NCBI RefSeq assembly: GCF_004769635.1
Contig: NZ_RQGH01000007.1
Location: forward strand, 1-64,000
Source: Leptospira jelokensis
GTDB lineage: Bacteria > Spirochaetota > Leptospiria > Leptospirales > Leptospiraceae
DNA length: 64,000 bases
Direction: 5' to 3'
Below are positions 1-8,760 of the stretch, in pieces. A model generated the notes under the pieces. It did no database searches and was not told the DNA's origin. It saw nothing but the letters and a program-made list of their open reading frames with translations. The position numbers and the translations under genes are program-made. The number at the start of each line of letters is the position of its first letter. Positions within the stretch are counted from its first letter, which is position 1.

Positions 1-298
1 CTTAGATACTTACAAGAAAACTTTTCCGGACAGAAAAGCCCCTAACAGATCTACTATCGAACGCATTCTTAAGAACGCTGGTTTACAGGACTCTAAAAGA
101 AAAAGAAGATCTCATAACTCAGGTCAGCGAATCTCTATGCCCGAGAAAGCGACTAGACCTAACCATGTTTGGACTGTCGACTTCAAAGGGTGGTGGTACA
201 CTCCGGACAGAGAGAAAGTTAACCCTCTCACTGTCAGAGATGATTTCTCCAAATACATTCTCTCTATCAAATGTTTTTTTGTTTTGCAATCTTTTTGA
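1..298 (+). pseudogene. Truncated IS481/IS3-type transposase fragment
   Basis: The reading frame beginning at base 2 is open from the window edge to a TGA at 296-298. It encodes a basic helix-rich stretch (KRKRRSHNSGQR), then PNHVWTVDFKGWW and LTVRDDFSKYIL. This is the start of an rve-type DDE integrase core as found in IS481 and related IS3-group transposases: the first catalytic Asp lies in TVDFKG, and a D-D-x-S-x-Y motif follows. The similarity breaks off after about residue 90 into an unrelated FFVLQSF tail, so the second Asp region and the Glu are missing. The 5' part lies outside the window. I see this as an insertion-sequence remnant truncated on its right side. The family call is from motif recognition only. 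Confidence 0.72.
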
Positions 299-311
299 CC
301 AAGATGGGCGC

Positions 312-860
312 TTAGAACGATAATTCTTCGGTACGTTTTGTTAGCGACTTCGCCCGCCTCCAATTGGTTCGACCAATCATCGAGCCCATATGAAAAGATT
401 CGATTTGAACAACAAATCCTTTGGCATCTGAACCAAATTCAGAAACAAAAACCATAACGAACCAGAAGGACCATTGGATCAAAGTCTATCCAGGTAGAAG
501 GAAGGAAGGCACCAATCAAAGTCCGAAAAATTCTAAACAATCCACCTTTAAGCTAAACAGTTACCATTTTCAAGACGGATCTCACTTCTTGTAAAAGGCT
601 TAACCATTGCATCCAAAGCAACAATCCCATTGCTTCCTTCTTCCTGGTAAGAGAGGCTCTGTTTCAATGATCTCCGCCACCGTATTGAAAAACCTTTCCT
701 TCCAATGTAAAATATAGGCCTCCCAAGGGCCCTGATTTCCGTTCACTGACAAATCACTGGGTCTTTAGCACTTCCAACCGAAAATTGAACCTTCTAAACC
801 GTAGAGGGCCACTCTTATCGAACAAATTGTACCAAGAAAAGGAATCCAATTTAATCGATG
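312..860 (-). pseudogene. Decayed minus-strand gene, family not recognised
   Basis: No intact gene lies between the transposase remnant and the TTG at 1103, but the minus strand keeps protein-like runs that need a stop read-through and several frame changes to join. From about 860 downward one frame gives a protein-like stretch ending VALYGLEGSIFGWKC, then an in-frame TAA, then SDLSVNGNQGPWEAY and ERFFNTVAEIIETEPLLPG. After a shift near 640 it continues SNGIVALDAMVKPFTRSEIR to a stop at 548-550. A third frame (439-546) gives FRTLIGAFLPSTWIDFDP, and a fourth (312-446) gives SDAKGFVVQIESFHMGS. Composition and continuity suggest one gene broken by an in-frame stop and at least two or three indels. 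I cannot name its family. The remaining 240 bases up to 1102 show nothing else recognisable. Confidence 0.4.
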
Positions 861-1102
861 TCAAAAATTTACCAAGACACATCAACAGAAAACACTGTTT
901 AGAATTTACAGATTAGGAACTGACGAGGAAAATCCTCCGTTTATAGGATTCGAACAGACGGAAACATTGCAAAGACAAAATAGGTATGGAACATAAAAAT
1001 GGCCCTCTGAAAATTTCTTTGAAGGCTCAGTGAAAAAAAAATACATAAAATACAAAATTTCTTTTTGACAAGTAACATGTACTACACGATACTTCCCTTG
1101 CT

Positions 1103-2647
1103 TTGGATCAATCGAATCTTACAGAAAACCCTGATCATATAAAAAACATTCACTTCAAATCGAATGAGGAAATCAATAAACAAGAAGACGTCGGAGACAC
1201 TCCGAATGAAAAAGACATTCATTTTAAATTTGATCTGAATGCATTCAAATCCGAACTCTTTGGAACGAGTTCTGAATATTGGTCACCCACGGAAGTAGAC
1301 GATGGATTGCTATTTAATGAAATAGAACTCATCTATGATGATGAAAAAAAACTTTCAAACGATAACAAAAAGGGAACACCGTGTTCATATACTAATGGGA
1401 TTTCGCAAGTTACATCCAATCCTGGGCATTGCAGCATTCTAGACCAATTACCAGTTAAAAACATCATTCACGATATCCCAACTTCTCGTAAAAAATGCAA
1501 GTGTGGGCAAAAACTAGAATCAATTGGAAGTGAACAAAGCGACAAAGTTGATTTCATTCCCCCACAAATCAATGTCATACGCCACATTTACTTAAAGTAT
1601 CGCTGCTCAAAATGTAACGACTCAGAAATCAAAATAGCATCATCAACTCCACAATTCCTTTCTAATGAGGTTGCAGATGTTGGCATGTTGGCTTATCTAT
1701 TCGTATCAAAATTCTTAAAAGGAATTCCCTTCTCTCGTTTTGGAAATATTTTTTCAAAATATGGTTTTGGCATCTCAAAAACTAATCTATCTAATTATGC
1801 AATTAGTAGTTACAAGCGATTAAAGTACTTAGAAAATGATTTTTGGAAAGAACTATACACAAGTAATTATCTTCAAATTACAGAAACACCTGTTCAATTT
1901 ATACAGAAAGAAAGGTTAACAAACACAACACAGCCTTATCTGTATGTATTACGAGGTATCAATCGAGGTAAGCCAATCATTCGATTTTATTATATACAAA
2001 ATCAAAACAAAGAAGCTATTTCCGAAAAGTTAAAATATTACAAAGGAATTATCCAAACAAAAGGGATTTATACATTCGATGCTTTGACCGAAGAGAACTC
2101 CAAAATAGCAAATTCATGTTGTTGGGGTTATTTCCGAAAGATGTTTTCAGAAATACTTACAACAGATGAAAAACATGAGGGAGCAACTAAAATTATACAA
2201 TTCATAGATGAAATCTACGAAATTGAAGATAAAACCAAACACTTGAGCCGAGAAGAAAGAAAATTATACAGACAAACAGTCTCTAGGCGAGTTATAGATA
2301 AAATTTTTGATACCATTGATAGAAAAACATTCAATAACCCTTCTAATCAACTCTATACGCAGGCAATCCAATTACTTAATTCCCATACAAACCAACTTTT
2401 AGTATTTATGGATCATCCTGAATTGCCTTTAGATACAAGTCTTGCAGAAAATGACCTACGACCATTTGCCAATGAGAATGAGCATTGGTTGTTTACTGAA
2501 AATTCAGAAGGCGCAGAAACAAGTACGTTTTTCTATTCACTGCTTGAGACAGCAAAAGCCAATGGTTATGATCCTGATTCCTACTTAAAGAATTTATGTT
2601 TAAAAGTCCAATCGGGAGAAACTCCAAAATTATTTCAAGTCGATTGA
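1103..2647 (+). CDS. IS66-family transposase-like protein (TnpC) with altered catalytic residues
   Basis: The 514-residue protein has the layout of IS66 TnpC. An N-terminal segment reads FKSELFGTSSEYWS, like the usual LFGRSSE motif. A zinc-finger-like CKCG...CSKC segment covers roughly residues 132-173. The DDE core follows, and the C-terminal AENDLRP and LLETAKANGYDPDSYL motifs are well conserved. Length is typical for TnpC (about 500-530). The core has substitutions where catalytic acids are expected: the usual ADETP reads ITETP (Thr at about 260), and the usual QADAYAGF reads QTKGIYTF (Lys at about 320). Only Glu at about 449 remains. The CWAHARRKF motif is changed to CWGYFRKMF. No TnpA or TnpB gene is adjacent and I see no paired ends. 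The start is TTG, since no ATG fits and an in-frame TAA lies at 1073-1075. Likely inactive as a transposase; exaptation is possible but unproven. Confidence 0.78.
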   Translation: MDQSNLTENPDHIKNIHFKSNEEINKQEDVGDTPNEKDIHFKFDLNAFKSELFGTSSEYWSPTEVDDGLLFNEIELIYDDEKKLSNDNKKGTPCSYTNGISQVTSNPGHCSILDQLPVKNIIHDIPTSRKKCKCGQKLESIGSEQSDKVDFIPPQINVIRHIYLKYRCSKCNDSEIKIASSTPQFLSNEVADVGMLAYLFVSKFLKGIPFSRFGNIFSKYGFGISKTNLSNYAISSYKRLKYLENDFWKELYTSNYLQITETPVQFIQKERLTNTTQPYLYVLRGINRGKPIIRFYYIQNQNKEAISEKLKYYKGIIQTKGIYTFDALTEENSKIANSCCWGYFRKMFSEILTTDEKHEGATKIIQFIDEIYEIEDKTKHLSREERKLYRQTVSRRVIDKIFDTIDRKTFNNPSNQLYTQAIQLLNSHTNQLLVFMDHPELPLDTSLAENDLRPFANENEHWLFTENSEGAETSTFFYSLLETAKANGYDPDSYLKNLCLKVQSGETPKLFQVD

Positions 2648-2708
2648 TGTGCCAGTTTCATTGCTCTAAAATGGAACCCTTTCAAAAGATCAGAAAAGAA
2701 TAAAAAAT

Positions 2709-3035
2709 ATGAATTGGATTCTCTTATTGATTGCAGGTTTATTTGAAGTAGTATTTGCATTTTGTTTAGGCAAAGCAAAAGAAACACAAGGATACGAAAC
2801 TTATTATTGGTATTTGGGATTTTTTCTTTCCCTACTGATCAGCATGGGTTTACTCATAAAAGTAACCCAAAGTTTACCCATCGGTACAAGTTACGCAGTC
2901 TGGACAGGTATCGGAGCCGTAGGAACGGTACTCATTGGTATTCTCTTCTTTAAGGAACCAATCGAATTCTGGCGGATCTTTTTTCTTTTTACCTTGGTTC
3001 TATCCATAATTGGTTTAAAATTCATCTCTCATTGA
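2709..3035 (+). CDS. SMR-family transporter, Gdx/SugE-like guanidinium exporter
   Basis: A 108-residue, four-helix membrane protein of the small multidrug resistance family, which works as an antiparallel dimer exchanging protons for small cations. The essential membrane Glu is present at residue 13 (IAGLFEV), and the LPIGTSYAVWTGIGAVGT segment is typical of the SugE/Gdx branch rather than EmrE/QacE, pointing to guanidinium as substrate. One difference is visible: the aromatic after the Glu, usually Trp at position 16, is Phe here. The ATG at 2709 follows an A-rich leader with a weak AGAAAAGAA ribosome site. I see no guanidine riboswitch in the 61-base gap upstream. The mepB-like gene starts 7 bases downstream, so the two are probably co-transcribed. 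Confidence 0.85.
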   Translation: MNWILLLIAGLFEVVFAFCLGKAKETQGYETYYWYLGFFLSLLISMGLLIKVTQSLPIGTSYAVWTGIGAVGTVLIGILFFKEPIEFWRIFFLFTLVLSIIGLKFISH

Positions 3036-3042
3036 AACACAT

Positions 3043-3567
3043 ATGATAGCAAACGTTCCAATGGAATCTGACCATCCAATACATCTGAAGAATTTACTGA
3101 CTTTATTCTTAAATCCATTAAATGTATCCATTTACGAATTACAAATTGAGAAAGAAAGTTTTGAATACAAAGCTTGTCATTTCAAATGCAACCAAAAGAA
3201 AATTCTCTTTCGCAGTGCAAAACTGACACCTAAGAAAAAAGGTTTATTTGTTACCCTATGGAAACGAAATTCCAAAGGCGCAATCCAACCCTTTACTTTG
3301 AAAGACTCCATCGACCTTTGTATCATAGAAGCCATTGATAAGGACCAGATTGGTTATTTTATTTTTGATAAACATACATTACATGCAAACGGAATTATTT
3401 CGGGGAAGTCAAAAGGGAAACTTGGATTTCGGATTTATCCAACTTGGACGAAACCAGATAACAAACAAGCTCTCACTACACAAAAATGGCAAATACCTTA
3501 TTTTTATGAATCGAATCCGAATGATAGCCAATGGAAGTCAATTGCTCACCTATTTGGATCTGGCTAA
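3043..3567 (+). CDS. MepB-family protein of unknown biochemical role
   Basis: The 174-residue protein carries the recognisable MepB pattern: KILFRSAKLTPKKKGLFVTLW near residues 50-70, GYFIFDKHTL, and then KGKLGFRIYPTW followed by TQKWQIPYF near the C terminus. MepB was named from the Staphylococcus mepRAB efflux locus, but its reaction is not established. It is predicted soluble and has no signal peptide. It lies 7 bases after the SMR exporter gene, a pairing consistent with a shared transcript; whether it takes part in drug or cation resistance is inference. The start at 3043 has a poor ribosome site, and an in-frame ATG at 3061 is an alternative. Confidence 0.75.
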   Translation: MIANVPMESDHPIHLKNLLTLFLNPLNVSIYELQIEKESFEYKACHFKCNQKKILFRSAKLTPKKKGLFVTLWKRNSKGAIQPFTLKDSIDLCIIEAIDKDQIGYFIFDKHTLHANGIISGKSKGKLGFRIYPTWTKPDNKQALTTQKWQIPYFYESNPNDSQWKSIAHLFGSG

Positions 3568-3824
3568 CAGTCCAATTCTATCATTGCATATTCAACTTGC
3601 AAAAATCAAGATTGGACCTGCATCACAATACGTAAGATTCCATTCGAAAATAAGTCATAGGCCGAATTCCAAATTCTACTTTCAGTTTTTTTAATGGCGA
3701 ACAGTAGACCGATTGGTTCACATAACCTTTTGTAAGATTCTGTGAGCGAATTTCATTACATTTCACAAACTGAGTGTTTCGGAATTTTTCTTTACCATTC
3801 AATGGAAACCAAAACAAAGGTGGT

Positions 3825-4658
3825 ATGGATCAAATTTATCGGAAAACGTTAACCACTCGCCATTTTGATTTGGATTGGAACCGACATGTTACGAGTCGAA
3901 CTTACGAAAAATTTGCCTATGATGCAAGATGTGAAGTCTTAAAGGAATTCGGATTCTCCATAGAATCTATGTTAAACAATTCCGTCATCATTTCACCTAA
4001 TAGCTCCTATGTTCGATTTTTAAACCAACAATTTGTTAATTCGGAAATTCTGGTGGAAACGGAAGTTTTTACGCTCCCAAATTTATCCTTGTTATGGAAA
4101 CAAGTGATGACTGACAAAGATGGTAAAAAAGTTTGTGAGATTGAATCCATTTCTACTTTGTTCAAAGATGGATCAATCCTCTCTATCGAAAACATACCAA
4201 AAATCGAAAATAGGACACAACACCAATTTTCAATCCATCCCAAACCAATTCAACAAAATACAATTGAACATGATTATTACATTCCTTATAGCGACATGAA
4301 TTGTTTTTGGATTTTACCTGCCGATGCGGTTTGGAAAGTTTTTGAGGAAGGTCGATTTCTATTTTTTAAAGAAATCGTTGATTTCCAATTAATCAAAGCA
4401 ACAGATTCCACCACTTTTTTTATGGGAGGTGAAATCCAAATTTATCACCAACCTAGTCCAGGTTCGCATATAAAGTTATACAGTTGGATCGAAAGTTTTG
4501 AAAAAATTCGTTTTTACTTTAGGCAAGATATGATTGATGGAAATGGCAAACTCATTGCGAGTATGAAAGACGAACAGTTGTTTGTTTCTTTGACGAATTC
4601 TCGACCAAAAAGAGCCCCTTCAGCCTTTTTTGAAAAAATTGAAAGGTTTATAGAATGA
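3825..4658 (+). CDS. Double hot-dog thioesterase-like protein
   Basis: The frame is open from 3774, but I place the start at the ATG at 3825 (MDQIYRKTL), preceded by AAAGGTGG and closer to the family start, giving 277 residues. The segment HFDLDWNRHVTSRTYEKFAY is the hot-dog thioesterase signature with an Asp and Asn in the usual active-site helix (4HBT_2/acyl-ACP thioesterase-like families). A second, more diverged hot-dog unit seems to fill residues 150-270. Members hydrolyse acyl-CoA or acyl-ACP thioesters; the substrate here cannot be read from sequence. The gene stands alone, ends 2 bases before the stop of the convergent rsuA-like gene, and shows no signal peptide or membrane segment. 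Confidence 0.65.
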   Translation: MDQIYRKTLTTRHFDLDWNRHVTSRTYEKFAYDARCEVLKEFGFSIESMLNNSVIISPNSSYVRFLNQQFVNSEILVETEVFTLPNLSLLWKQVMTDKDGKKVCEIESISTLFKDGSILSIENIPKIENRTQHQFSIHPKPIQQNTIEHDYYIPYSDMNCFWILPADAVWKVFEEGRFLFFKEIVDFQLIKATDSTTFFMGGEIQIYHQPSPGSHIKLYSWIESFEKIRFYFRQDMIDGNGKLIASMKDEQLFVSLTNSRPKRAPSAFFEKIERFIE

Positions 4659-4659
4659 A

Positions 4660-5379
4660 TCATGACCTTTGTTTTAATCTGATCTCTTCATCCTCAGTAA
4701 GTTCCCGATAACTTCCTAAACTAAGATTAGGATCCAATTCTAAATTTCCCATCTTCACTCGCTTTAAATACAAAACCTCTTTTCCCAAACTTTGGAACAT
4801 CCTTCGGATTTGTCGGTATTTCCCTTCTTTCAACCAAACGGTGACAACCTTAGGATGATCTGGATTGGGAATGGCAAGTCTTGCAGGAAGAGTTTTATAC
4901 CCATCATCCAATACAATTCCATTTTCAAAACATTTGATATCATCATCAGTCACTTCATCTGAAATCTCAGCATAATATTCCTTTTCAACAAAATGTTTAG
5001 GAGATGTGTAATAATGTGCCAACGTGCCATCAGTTGTGAATAATAATAATCCTTCCGTTTCCTTATCCAACCTTCCTACTGGAAACAAATTCATATTCTG
5101 ATGGCGCATTGAAAGATAATCCATAACCGTTTTCTCTTTTGGATCTTCTGTGGCAGTGATGCAATTTGGTGCTTTATTCATCATAAAGTAATAAAATTCT
5201 TTTCGCACCAAAACTTCTTCATTAAAAATGATCACATCTTCTAGTGAAACTTTAAATCCTGGGTCTTTGACAATTTGCCCGTTCACTGTTACACATCCTT
5301 GGTAAATTTCTTTTTTCACATCTGAACGTGAACCCAAACCATAATTACCAAGGGCCTTATCTAACCGCTCTTTTGCCAT
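4660..5379 (-). CDS. RsuA/RluB-type pseudouridine synthase
   Basis: A 239-residue protein with an N-terminal S4 RNA-binding domain (residues 1-55, MAKERLDKALGNYGLGSRSD) followed by a pseudouridine synthase domain. The catalytic Asp lies in GRLDKETEGLLLFT (about residue 105), the hallmark of the RsuA/RluE group, and the RQIRRMFQSLGKEV motif follows near residue 200. It isomerises uridine to pseudouridine in ribosomal RNA. The size and S4 domain suit RsuA (16S U516) or RluB/RluF, which cannot be separated by eye. It is transcribed toward the thioesterase gene and divergently from the ABC transporter gene. Confidence 0.9.
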   Translation of the reverse strand: MAKERLDKALGNYGLGSRSDVKKEIYQGCVTVNGQIVKDPGFKVSLEDVIIFNEEVLVRKEFYYFMMNKAPNCITATEDPKEKTVMDYLSMRHQNMNLFPVGRLDKETEGLLLFTTDGTLAHYYTSPKHFVEKEYYAEISDEVTDDDIKCFENGIVLDDGYKTLPARLAIPNPDHPKVVTVWLKEGKYRQIRRMFQSLGKEVLYLKRVKMGNLELDPNLSLGSYRELTEDEEIRLKQRS

Positions 5380-5455
5380 CTATGATTAACATAGAAAAAT
5401 AAATCTGAATTTAGAAAAGTGGATTTCTTTGTTTTCCATAGAAATAAAACAAAAA

Positions 5456-7297
5456 ATGCTACCGATTCGGATTCATAAAAACAATCTAACCAATATGTTC
5501 GGAACTTTTTACCGTATCGTTCAATCCTCTAAAATTGCATTCCACCTATCATACAAAAGTTCAGCAAAACTTACAATCCTCATCACTCTTTTGACAATCT
5601 TAAATGGTTTATTCCCCTCTACCCTCGTTTGGATAGGCAAACTGATCATTGATTCAATTTTAAATGCAAACAGGAATTATACGAATTGGAATGAAATTTT
5701 ACAATCAGAAACAGCGATTTATGTTTACTTAGAAGGGATCATCACCATTCTTTTTTTTGGATCTCAAAAACTTTACTTTTTGTGTACAACCTTACTTAGG
5801 ATCAAACTTGGACAAGAAGTGAACGAAAGGATTTTGTCAAAAGCCATCACTCTGGAACTGACACAATTTGAGAATTCGGAAACCTATGACAAGATGACAC
5901 AGGCGCGATCCGAAGCTTCATCCAAACCACTATCGATGGTGAATCGTTTTTTTACCATCACCCAATCTTCTATCACAATCATTAGTTTTTTTGGATTACT
6001 TGTAAAATTATCACCGATTGCGTCTCTCATTCTCATCATTGCAGCAATCCCTACCTTCATAGCAGAAACACGATTTTCGACTCACAGTTTCCGATTATTC
6101 CGATGGAAAGCCAAAGAAACAAGAGAACAAGTATACCTTGAAACATTAATGGCAAGAGAGGATAATGCAAAAGAAATTTTATTATTCAACTTAGGAAAAG
6201 AATTTTTAAGTCGTTATCAAAATAATTTTCAAAAGATTTATTCAGAAGATCGAAAACTAACGATAAAAAAATCAATTGTAAGTTTTTTGTTAGGTCTCAT
6301 TAGCCAATTAGCCTTCTACGGAACGTATGTATGGGTCATCAGTTTAGCCTTAGAAAAAAAAATCACCTTAGGTGAAATGACAATGTACTTGGTAATTTTT
6401 CGCCAAGGCCAAACCACCTTTGCCAATGCTTTGTCTGCTTTTGGTGGGATTTACGAAGATCATCTTTATATCGAAAACTTAATGGAATTTTTAAATCTAC
6501 CGGTTTTACGAAAATTTGGTAAATACAAAAATCAAGATTCTAAATCGGGAATCATTTTTGATTCTGTTTCATTTCAATACCCAGGTTCCCAAACAGATTC
6601 ACTAACAAATGTTAGCTTTGAATTGAAAGCGGCAGATAAAATGGCAATCGTTGGTGAAAACGGATCAGGAAAAACAACATTAATAAAACTCTTAACACGT
6701 TTGTACACACCCACCTCAGGTACCATATACTTAGATGGTGTGAATTTAAATGATTGGGAGGAAGAAAGTTTACGAAAAAGGTTCGGCGTCATCTTTCAAA
6801 ATTTCGTCCAATACCAATTTAAAGTAGGTGATAATATTGGTATGGGTGATGTGAAAAAAGCCCAATCGGAAGAAGAATGGGTACATGCTGCAAAATTAGG
6901 CATGGCCCATGACTTCATCAATCGACTTGACCTCAAATACCACACCCGCCTTGGAAAATGGTTCCAGGATGGAAGGGAACTATCTGGAGGACAATGGCAA
7001 AAAATTGCACTCTCAAGAGCCTTTATGAGGTCGGAAGCTGATATTCTCATATTGGATGAACCCACTTCAGCAATCGATGCAGAAGCTGAAATGAAAGTTT
7101 TTGAACATTTTAGAGAGCACACTCTTGGAAAAACTGTCATCCTTATCTCACACCGGTTTTCTACCGTAAGGATGGCAGATAAAATTTTAGTTTTAGAACT
7201 AGGTAAAAAAACGGAATGGGGAGACCATCAAAGTTTACTGGCAAAAAAAGGAAAATATGAAAAACTATTTCGATTGCAACAGGCTGGATATCAATAA
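5456..7297 (+). CDS. ABC transporter, fused permease and ATPase (exporter half)
   Basis: A half-size ABC exporter. The N-terminal 330 or so residues hold about six membrane segments. The C-terminal nucleotide-binding domain contains Walker A GENGSGKTT (about residue 400), a Q-loop FQNF, the signature LSGGQWQKIALSRAF, Walker B ADILILDEPTS and the switch His in LISHRFS. It should work as a homodimer in the inner membrane; the cargo is unknown. The frame is open to a TTG at 5429, but the ATG at 5456 (or 5498, before the first helix) is a better start. The gene stands between a divergent rsuA-like gene and a chemoreceptor gene 56 bases downstream, with no partner half-transporter nearby. Confidence 0.88.
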   Translation: MLPIRIHKNNLTNMFGTFYRIVQSSKIAFHLSYKSSAKLTILITLLTILNGLFPSTLVWIGKLIIDSILNANRNYTNWNEILQSETAIYVYLEGIITILFFGSQKLYFLCTTLLRIKLGQEVNERILSKAITLELTQFENSETYDKMTQARSEASSKPLSMVNRFFTITQSSITIISFFGLLVKLSPIASLILIIAAIPTFIAETRFSTHSFRLFRWKAKETREQVYLETLMAREDNAKEILLFNLGKEFLSRYQNNFQKIYSEDRKLTIKKSIVSFLLGLISQLAFYGTYVWVISLALEKKITLGEMTMYLVIFRQGQTTFANALSAFGGIYEDHLYIENLMEFLNLPVLRKFGKYKNQDSKSGIIFDSVSFQYPGSQTDSLTNVSFELKAADKMAIVGENGSGKTTLIKLLTRLYTPTSGTIYLDGVNLNDWEEESLRKRFGVIFQNFVQYQFKVGDNIGMGDVKKAQSEEEWVHAAKLGMAHDFINRLDLKYHTRLGKWFQDGRELSGGQWQKIALSRAFMRSEADILILDEPTSAIDAEAEMKVFEHFREHTLGKTVILISHRFSTVRMADKILVLELGKKTEWGDHQSLLAKKGKYEKLFRLQQAGYQ

Positions 7298-7353
7298 GAT
7301 TTAAGCCGACTCCGATACTTTAATTAGATCTAAAGCATGAGGTTGGTGAGAAG

Positions 7354-8478
7354 ATGGATGATAAATATTCCAATTTGGGGATGCGAAAACTCAAAGAACT
7401 GATTGATTCCTTTGGCGAACGTTCGAAGGAAATAGGTTCCGTCGCTTCATCGATCCAACAGGTAGCAAAGCAGACCAACTTACTGGCGCTAAACGCTTCA
7501 ATCGAAGCAGCTCGTGCAGGGGAACATGGACGTGGGTTTGAAATTGTCGCCAACGAAGTTACAAAACTATCGTTTCAAACATCAGAGGCCACCAAAAAAA
7601 TTTCCGAAATTTTATCACGGATCAATTTAGAAAATTCGGAAGCGAATGCAGATGTTTTAGAGATGGAAAAACAATCCATCGTAGAATATGCAGAACTATG
7701 GGCGAATAATATCGCAAAAGAACTGGAATCAAAGTTTTATATTATGGCGACATCCCTTTATGGATTAAAGTTTTTAATCCAAAGTTTGGTTCATGCCAAT
7801 ATCGGGATGAAACGAGAACACCTTTTACTTATATTACAAGAATACCTAATCCAAAACGAACAACAGTTAGCTTATGCTATTTGTTGTGAACCAAATGTGA
7901 TCGATGATAAAGATGCGGATTATGCCAACAAGGAAGGGCATGACCCAAAAGGAAGGTTCGTTCCCTATTGCCATCGACATACAGGTAGAATCTCTATTGA
8001 ACCTCTCCAAGGATATGATGTTCAGGGCGAAAATGATTGGTATATCCTTCCTCGTGATTTAGGGCAAGATGTGATGATGGAACCTTACGATTATCCAATC
8101 GAAGGGAAAACAGTAAAGATGACAAGTCTTATGACCAATTTGTTTTTACATTCTAAATTTGCAGGTATCCTGGGTGCGGACTTTTCACTAGAGCAACTTC
8201 AGAAAGAATTATCGCCCAAACAATTATTTGGAGTTGGAAAAACATCTTTGGTTACCTATGAAGGAAACTATGCATCCAATCCTGAAATGGAAAAATTAGG
8301 TACCCGAGTCGATTCACTTCCAACCGACGCCTTCCTTGCCATCCAAAAAGGAGAAAGTTATACCTATATCGATTCCAACCAATTTGCTCGTATTTTAAAA
8401 CCAGTGAGAATTGGACAAAGCAAACGACCATGGAGTATCTTAGTTGAATTCAATATTATTTCCATTTTGAAAAAGTAA
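7354..8478 (+). CDS. Soluble chemoreceptor with N-terminal signalling hairpin and C-terminal dCache sensor
   Basis: Residues about 20-95 are the conserved MCP signalling tip: [20 protein letters not shown], then [11 protein letters not shown], the region that contacts CheA/CheW. Residues about 105-374 read as a double Cache (PDC) sensor: [43 protein letters not shown], then [14 protein letters not shown]. The usual order is reversed and no hydrophobic segment long enough to cross a membrane is present, so both halves appear cytoplasmic. In ordinary receptors the dCache is extracytoplasmic and lies before the hairpin. The protein is 374 residues, with ATG at 7354 after GGTGAGAAG. Two small coiled-coil proteins follow at 15 and 18 bases, suggesting an operon. 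The ligand is unknown. Confidence 0.85.
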   Translation: MDDKYSNLGMRKLKELIDSFGERSKEIGSVASSIQQVAKQTNLLALNASIEAARAGEHGRGFEIVANEVTKLSFQTSEATKKISEILSRINLENSEANADVLEMEKQSIVEYAELWANNIAKELESKFYIMATSLYGLKFLIQSLVHANIGMKREHLLLILQEYLIQNEQQLAYAICCEPNVIDDKDADYANKEGHDPKGRFVPYCHRHTGRISIEPLQGYDVQGENDWYILPRDLGQDVMMEPYDYPIEGKTVKMTSLMTNLFLHSKFAGILGADFSLEQLQKELSPKQLFGVGKTSLVTYEGNYASNPEMEKLGTRVDSLPTDAFLAIQKGESYTYIDSNQFARILKPVRIGQSKRPWSILVEFNIISILKK

Positions 8479-8493
8479 TTCGTCTAATAACAG

Positions 8494-8742
8494 ATGGAAG
8501 AATCAAGAGACGAAAACCTAGAAGCCCAAATCATTACTTTGTATAAAGAAAAAGAAGAATTAGAACTAAGACTTGGAACTTCTGATACGGATGCAATTTT
8601 ACAAGAATTTGAATCATTAGGAAAAGAATTATCAAGATTATATTCGTTCAAAGAAAATTACAGAAAAGTTGATACAAATTTGATTCGGATCGATTCCATA
8701 CATTCTGCTTACATTCCAAAAAATCGATTCGAAACAACTTAA
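8494..8742 (+). CDS. Small coiled-coil protein (82 aa)
   Basis: An acidic 82-residue protein, mostly predicted helix. Residues 8-55 (LEAQIITLYKEKEELELRLG, then TSDTDAILQEFESLGKEL) match in spacing and sequence the C-terminal segment of the next gene product (LEQQIEALYYDKEKLLLQL, then TDMAGVIEVMQNM), so the two share a short helical module. No enzymatic motif, signal peptide or membrane segment is visible. It starts 15 bases after the chemoreceptor stop and ends 18 bases before the next gene, which argues for co-transcription and perhaps for a partner or adaptor role. Function unknown. Confidence 0.65.
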   Translation: MEESRDENLEAQIITLYKEKEELELRLGTSDTDAILQEFESLGKELSRLYSFKENYRKVDTNLIRIDSIHSAYIPKNRFETT

Positions 8743-8760
8743 AACGAAACAGGGGTCATA

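Noticed and set aside
325..365. attC or integron-like repeat (GTTAGCG near 340)
   Set aside because: The core does not match GTTRRRY and there is no partner core or cassette array; it lies within the decayed gene.
2648..2708. Guanidine riboswitch ahead of the SMR gene
   Set aside because: Only 61 bases are free and no ykkC-type conserved blocks are present.
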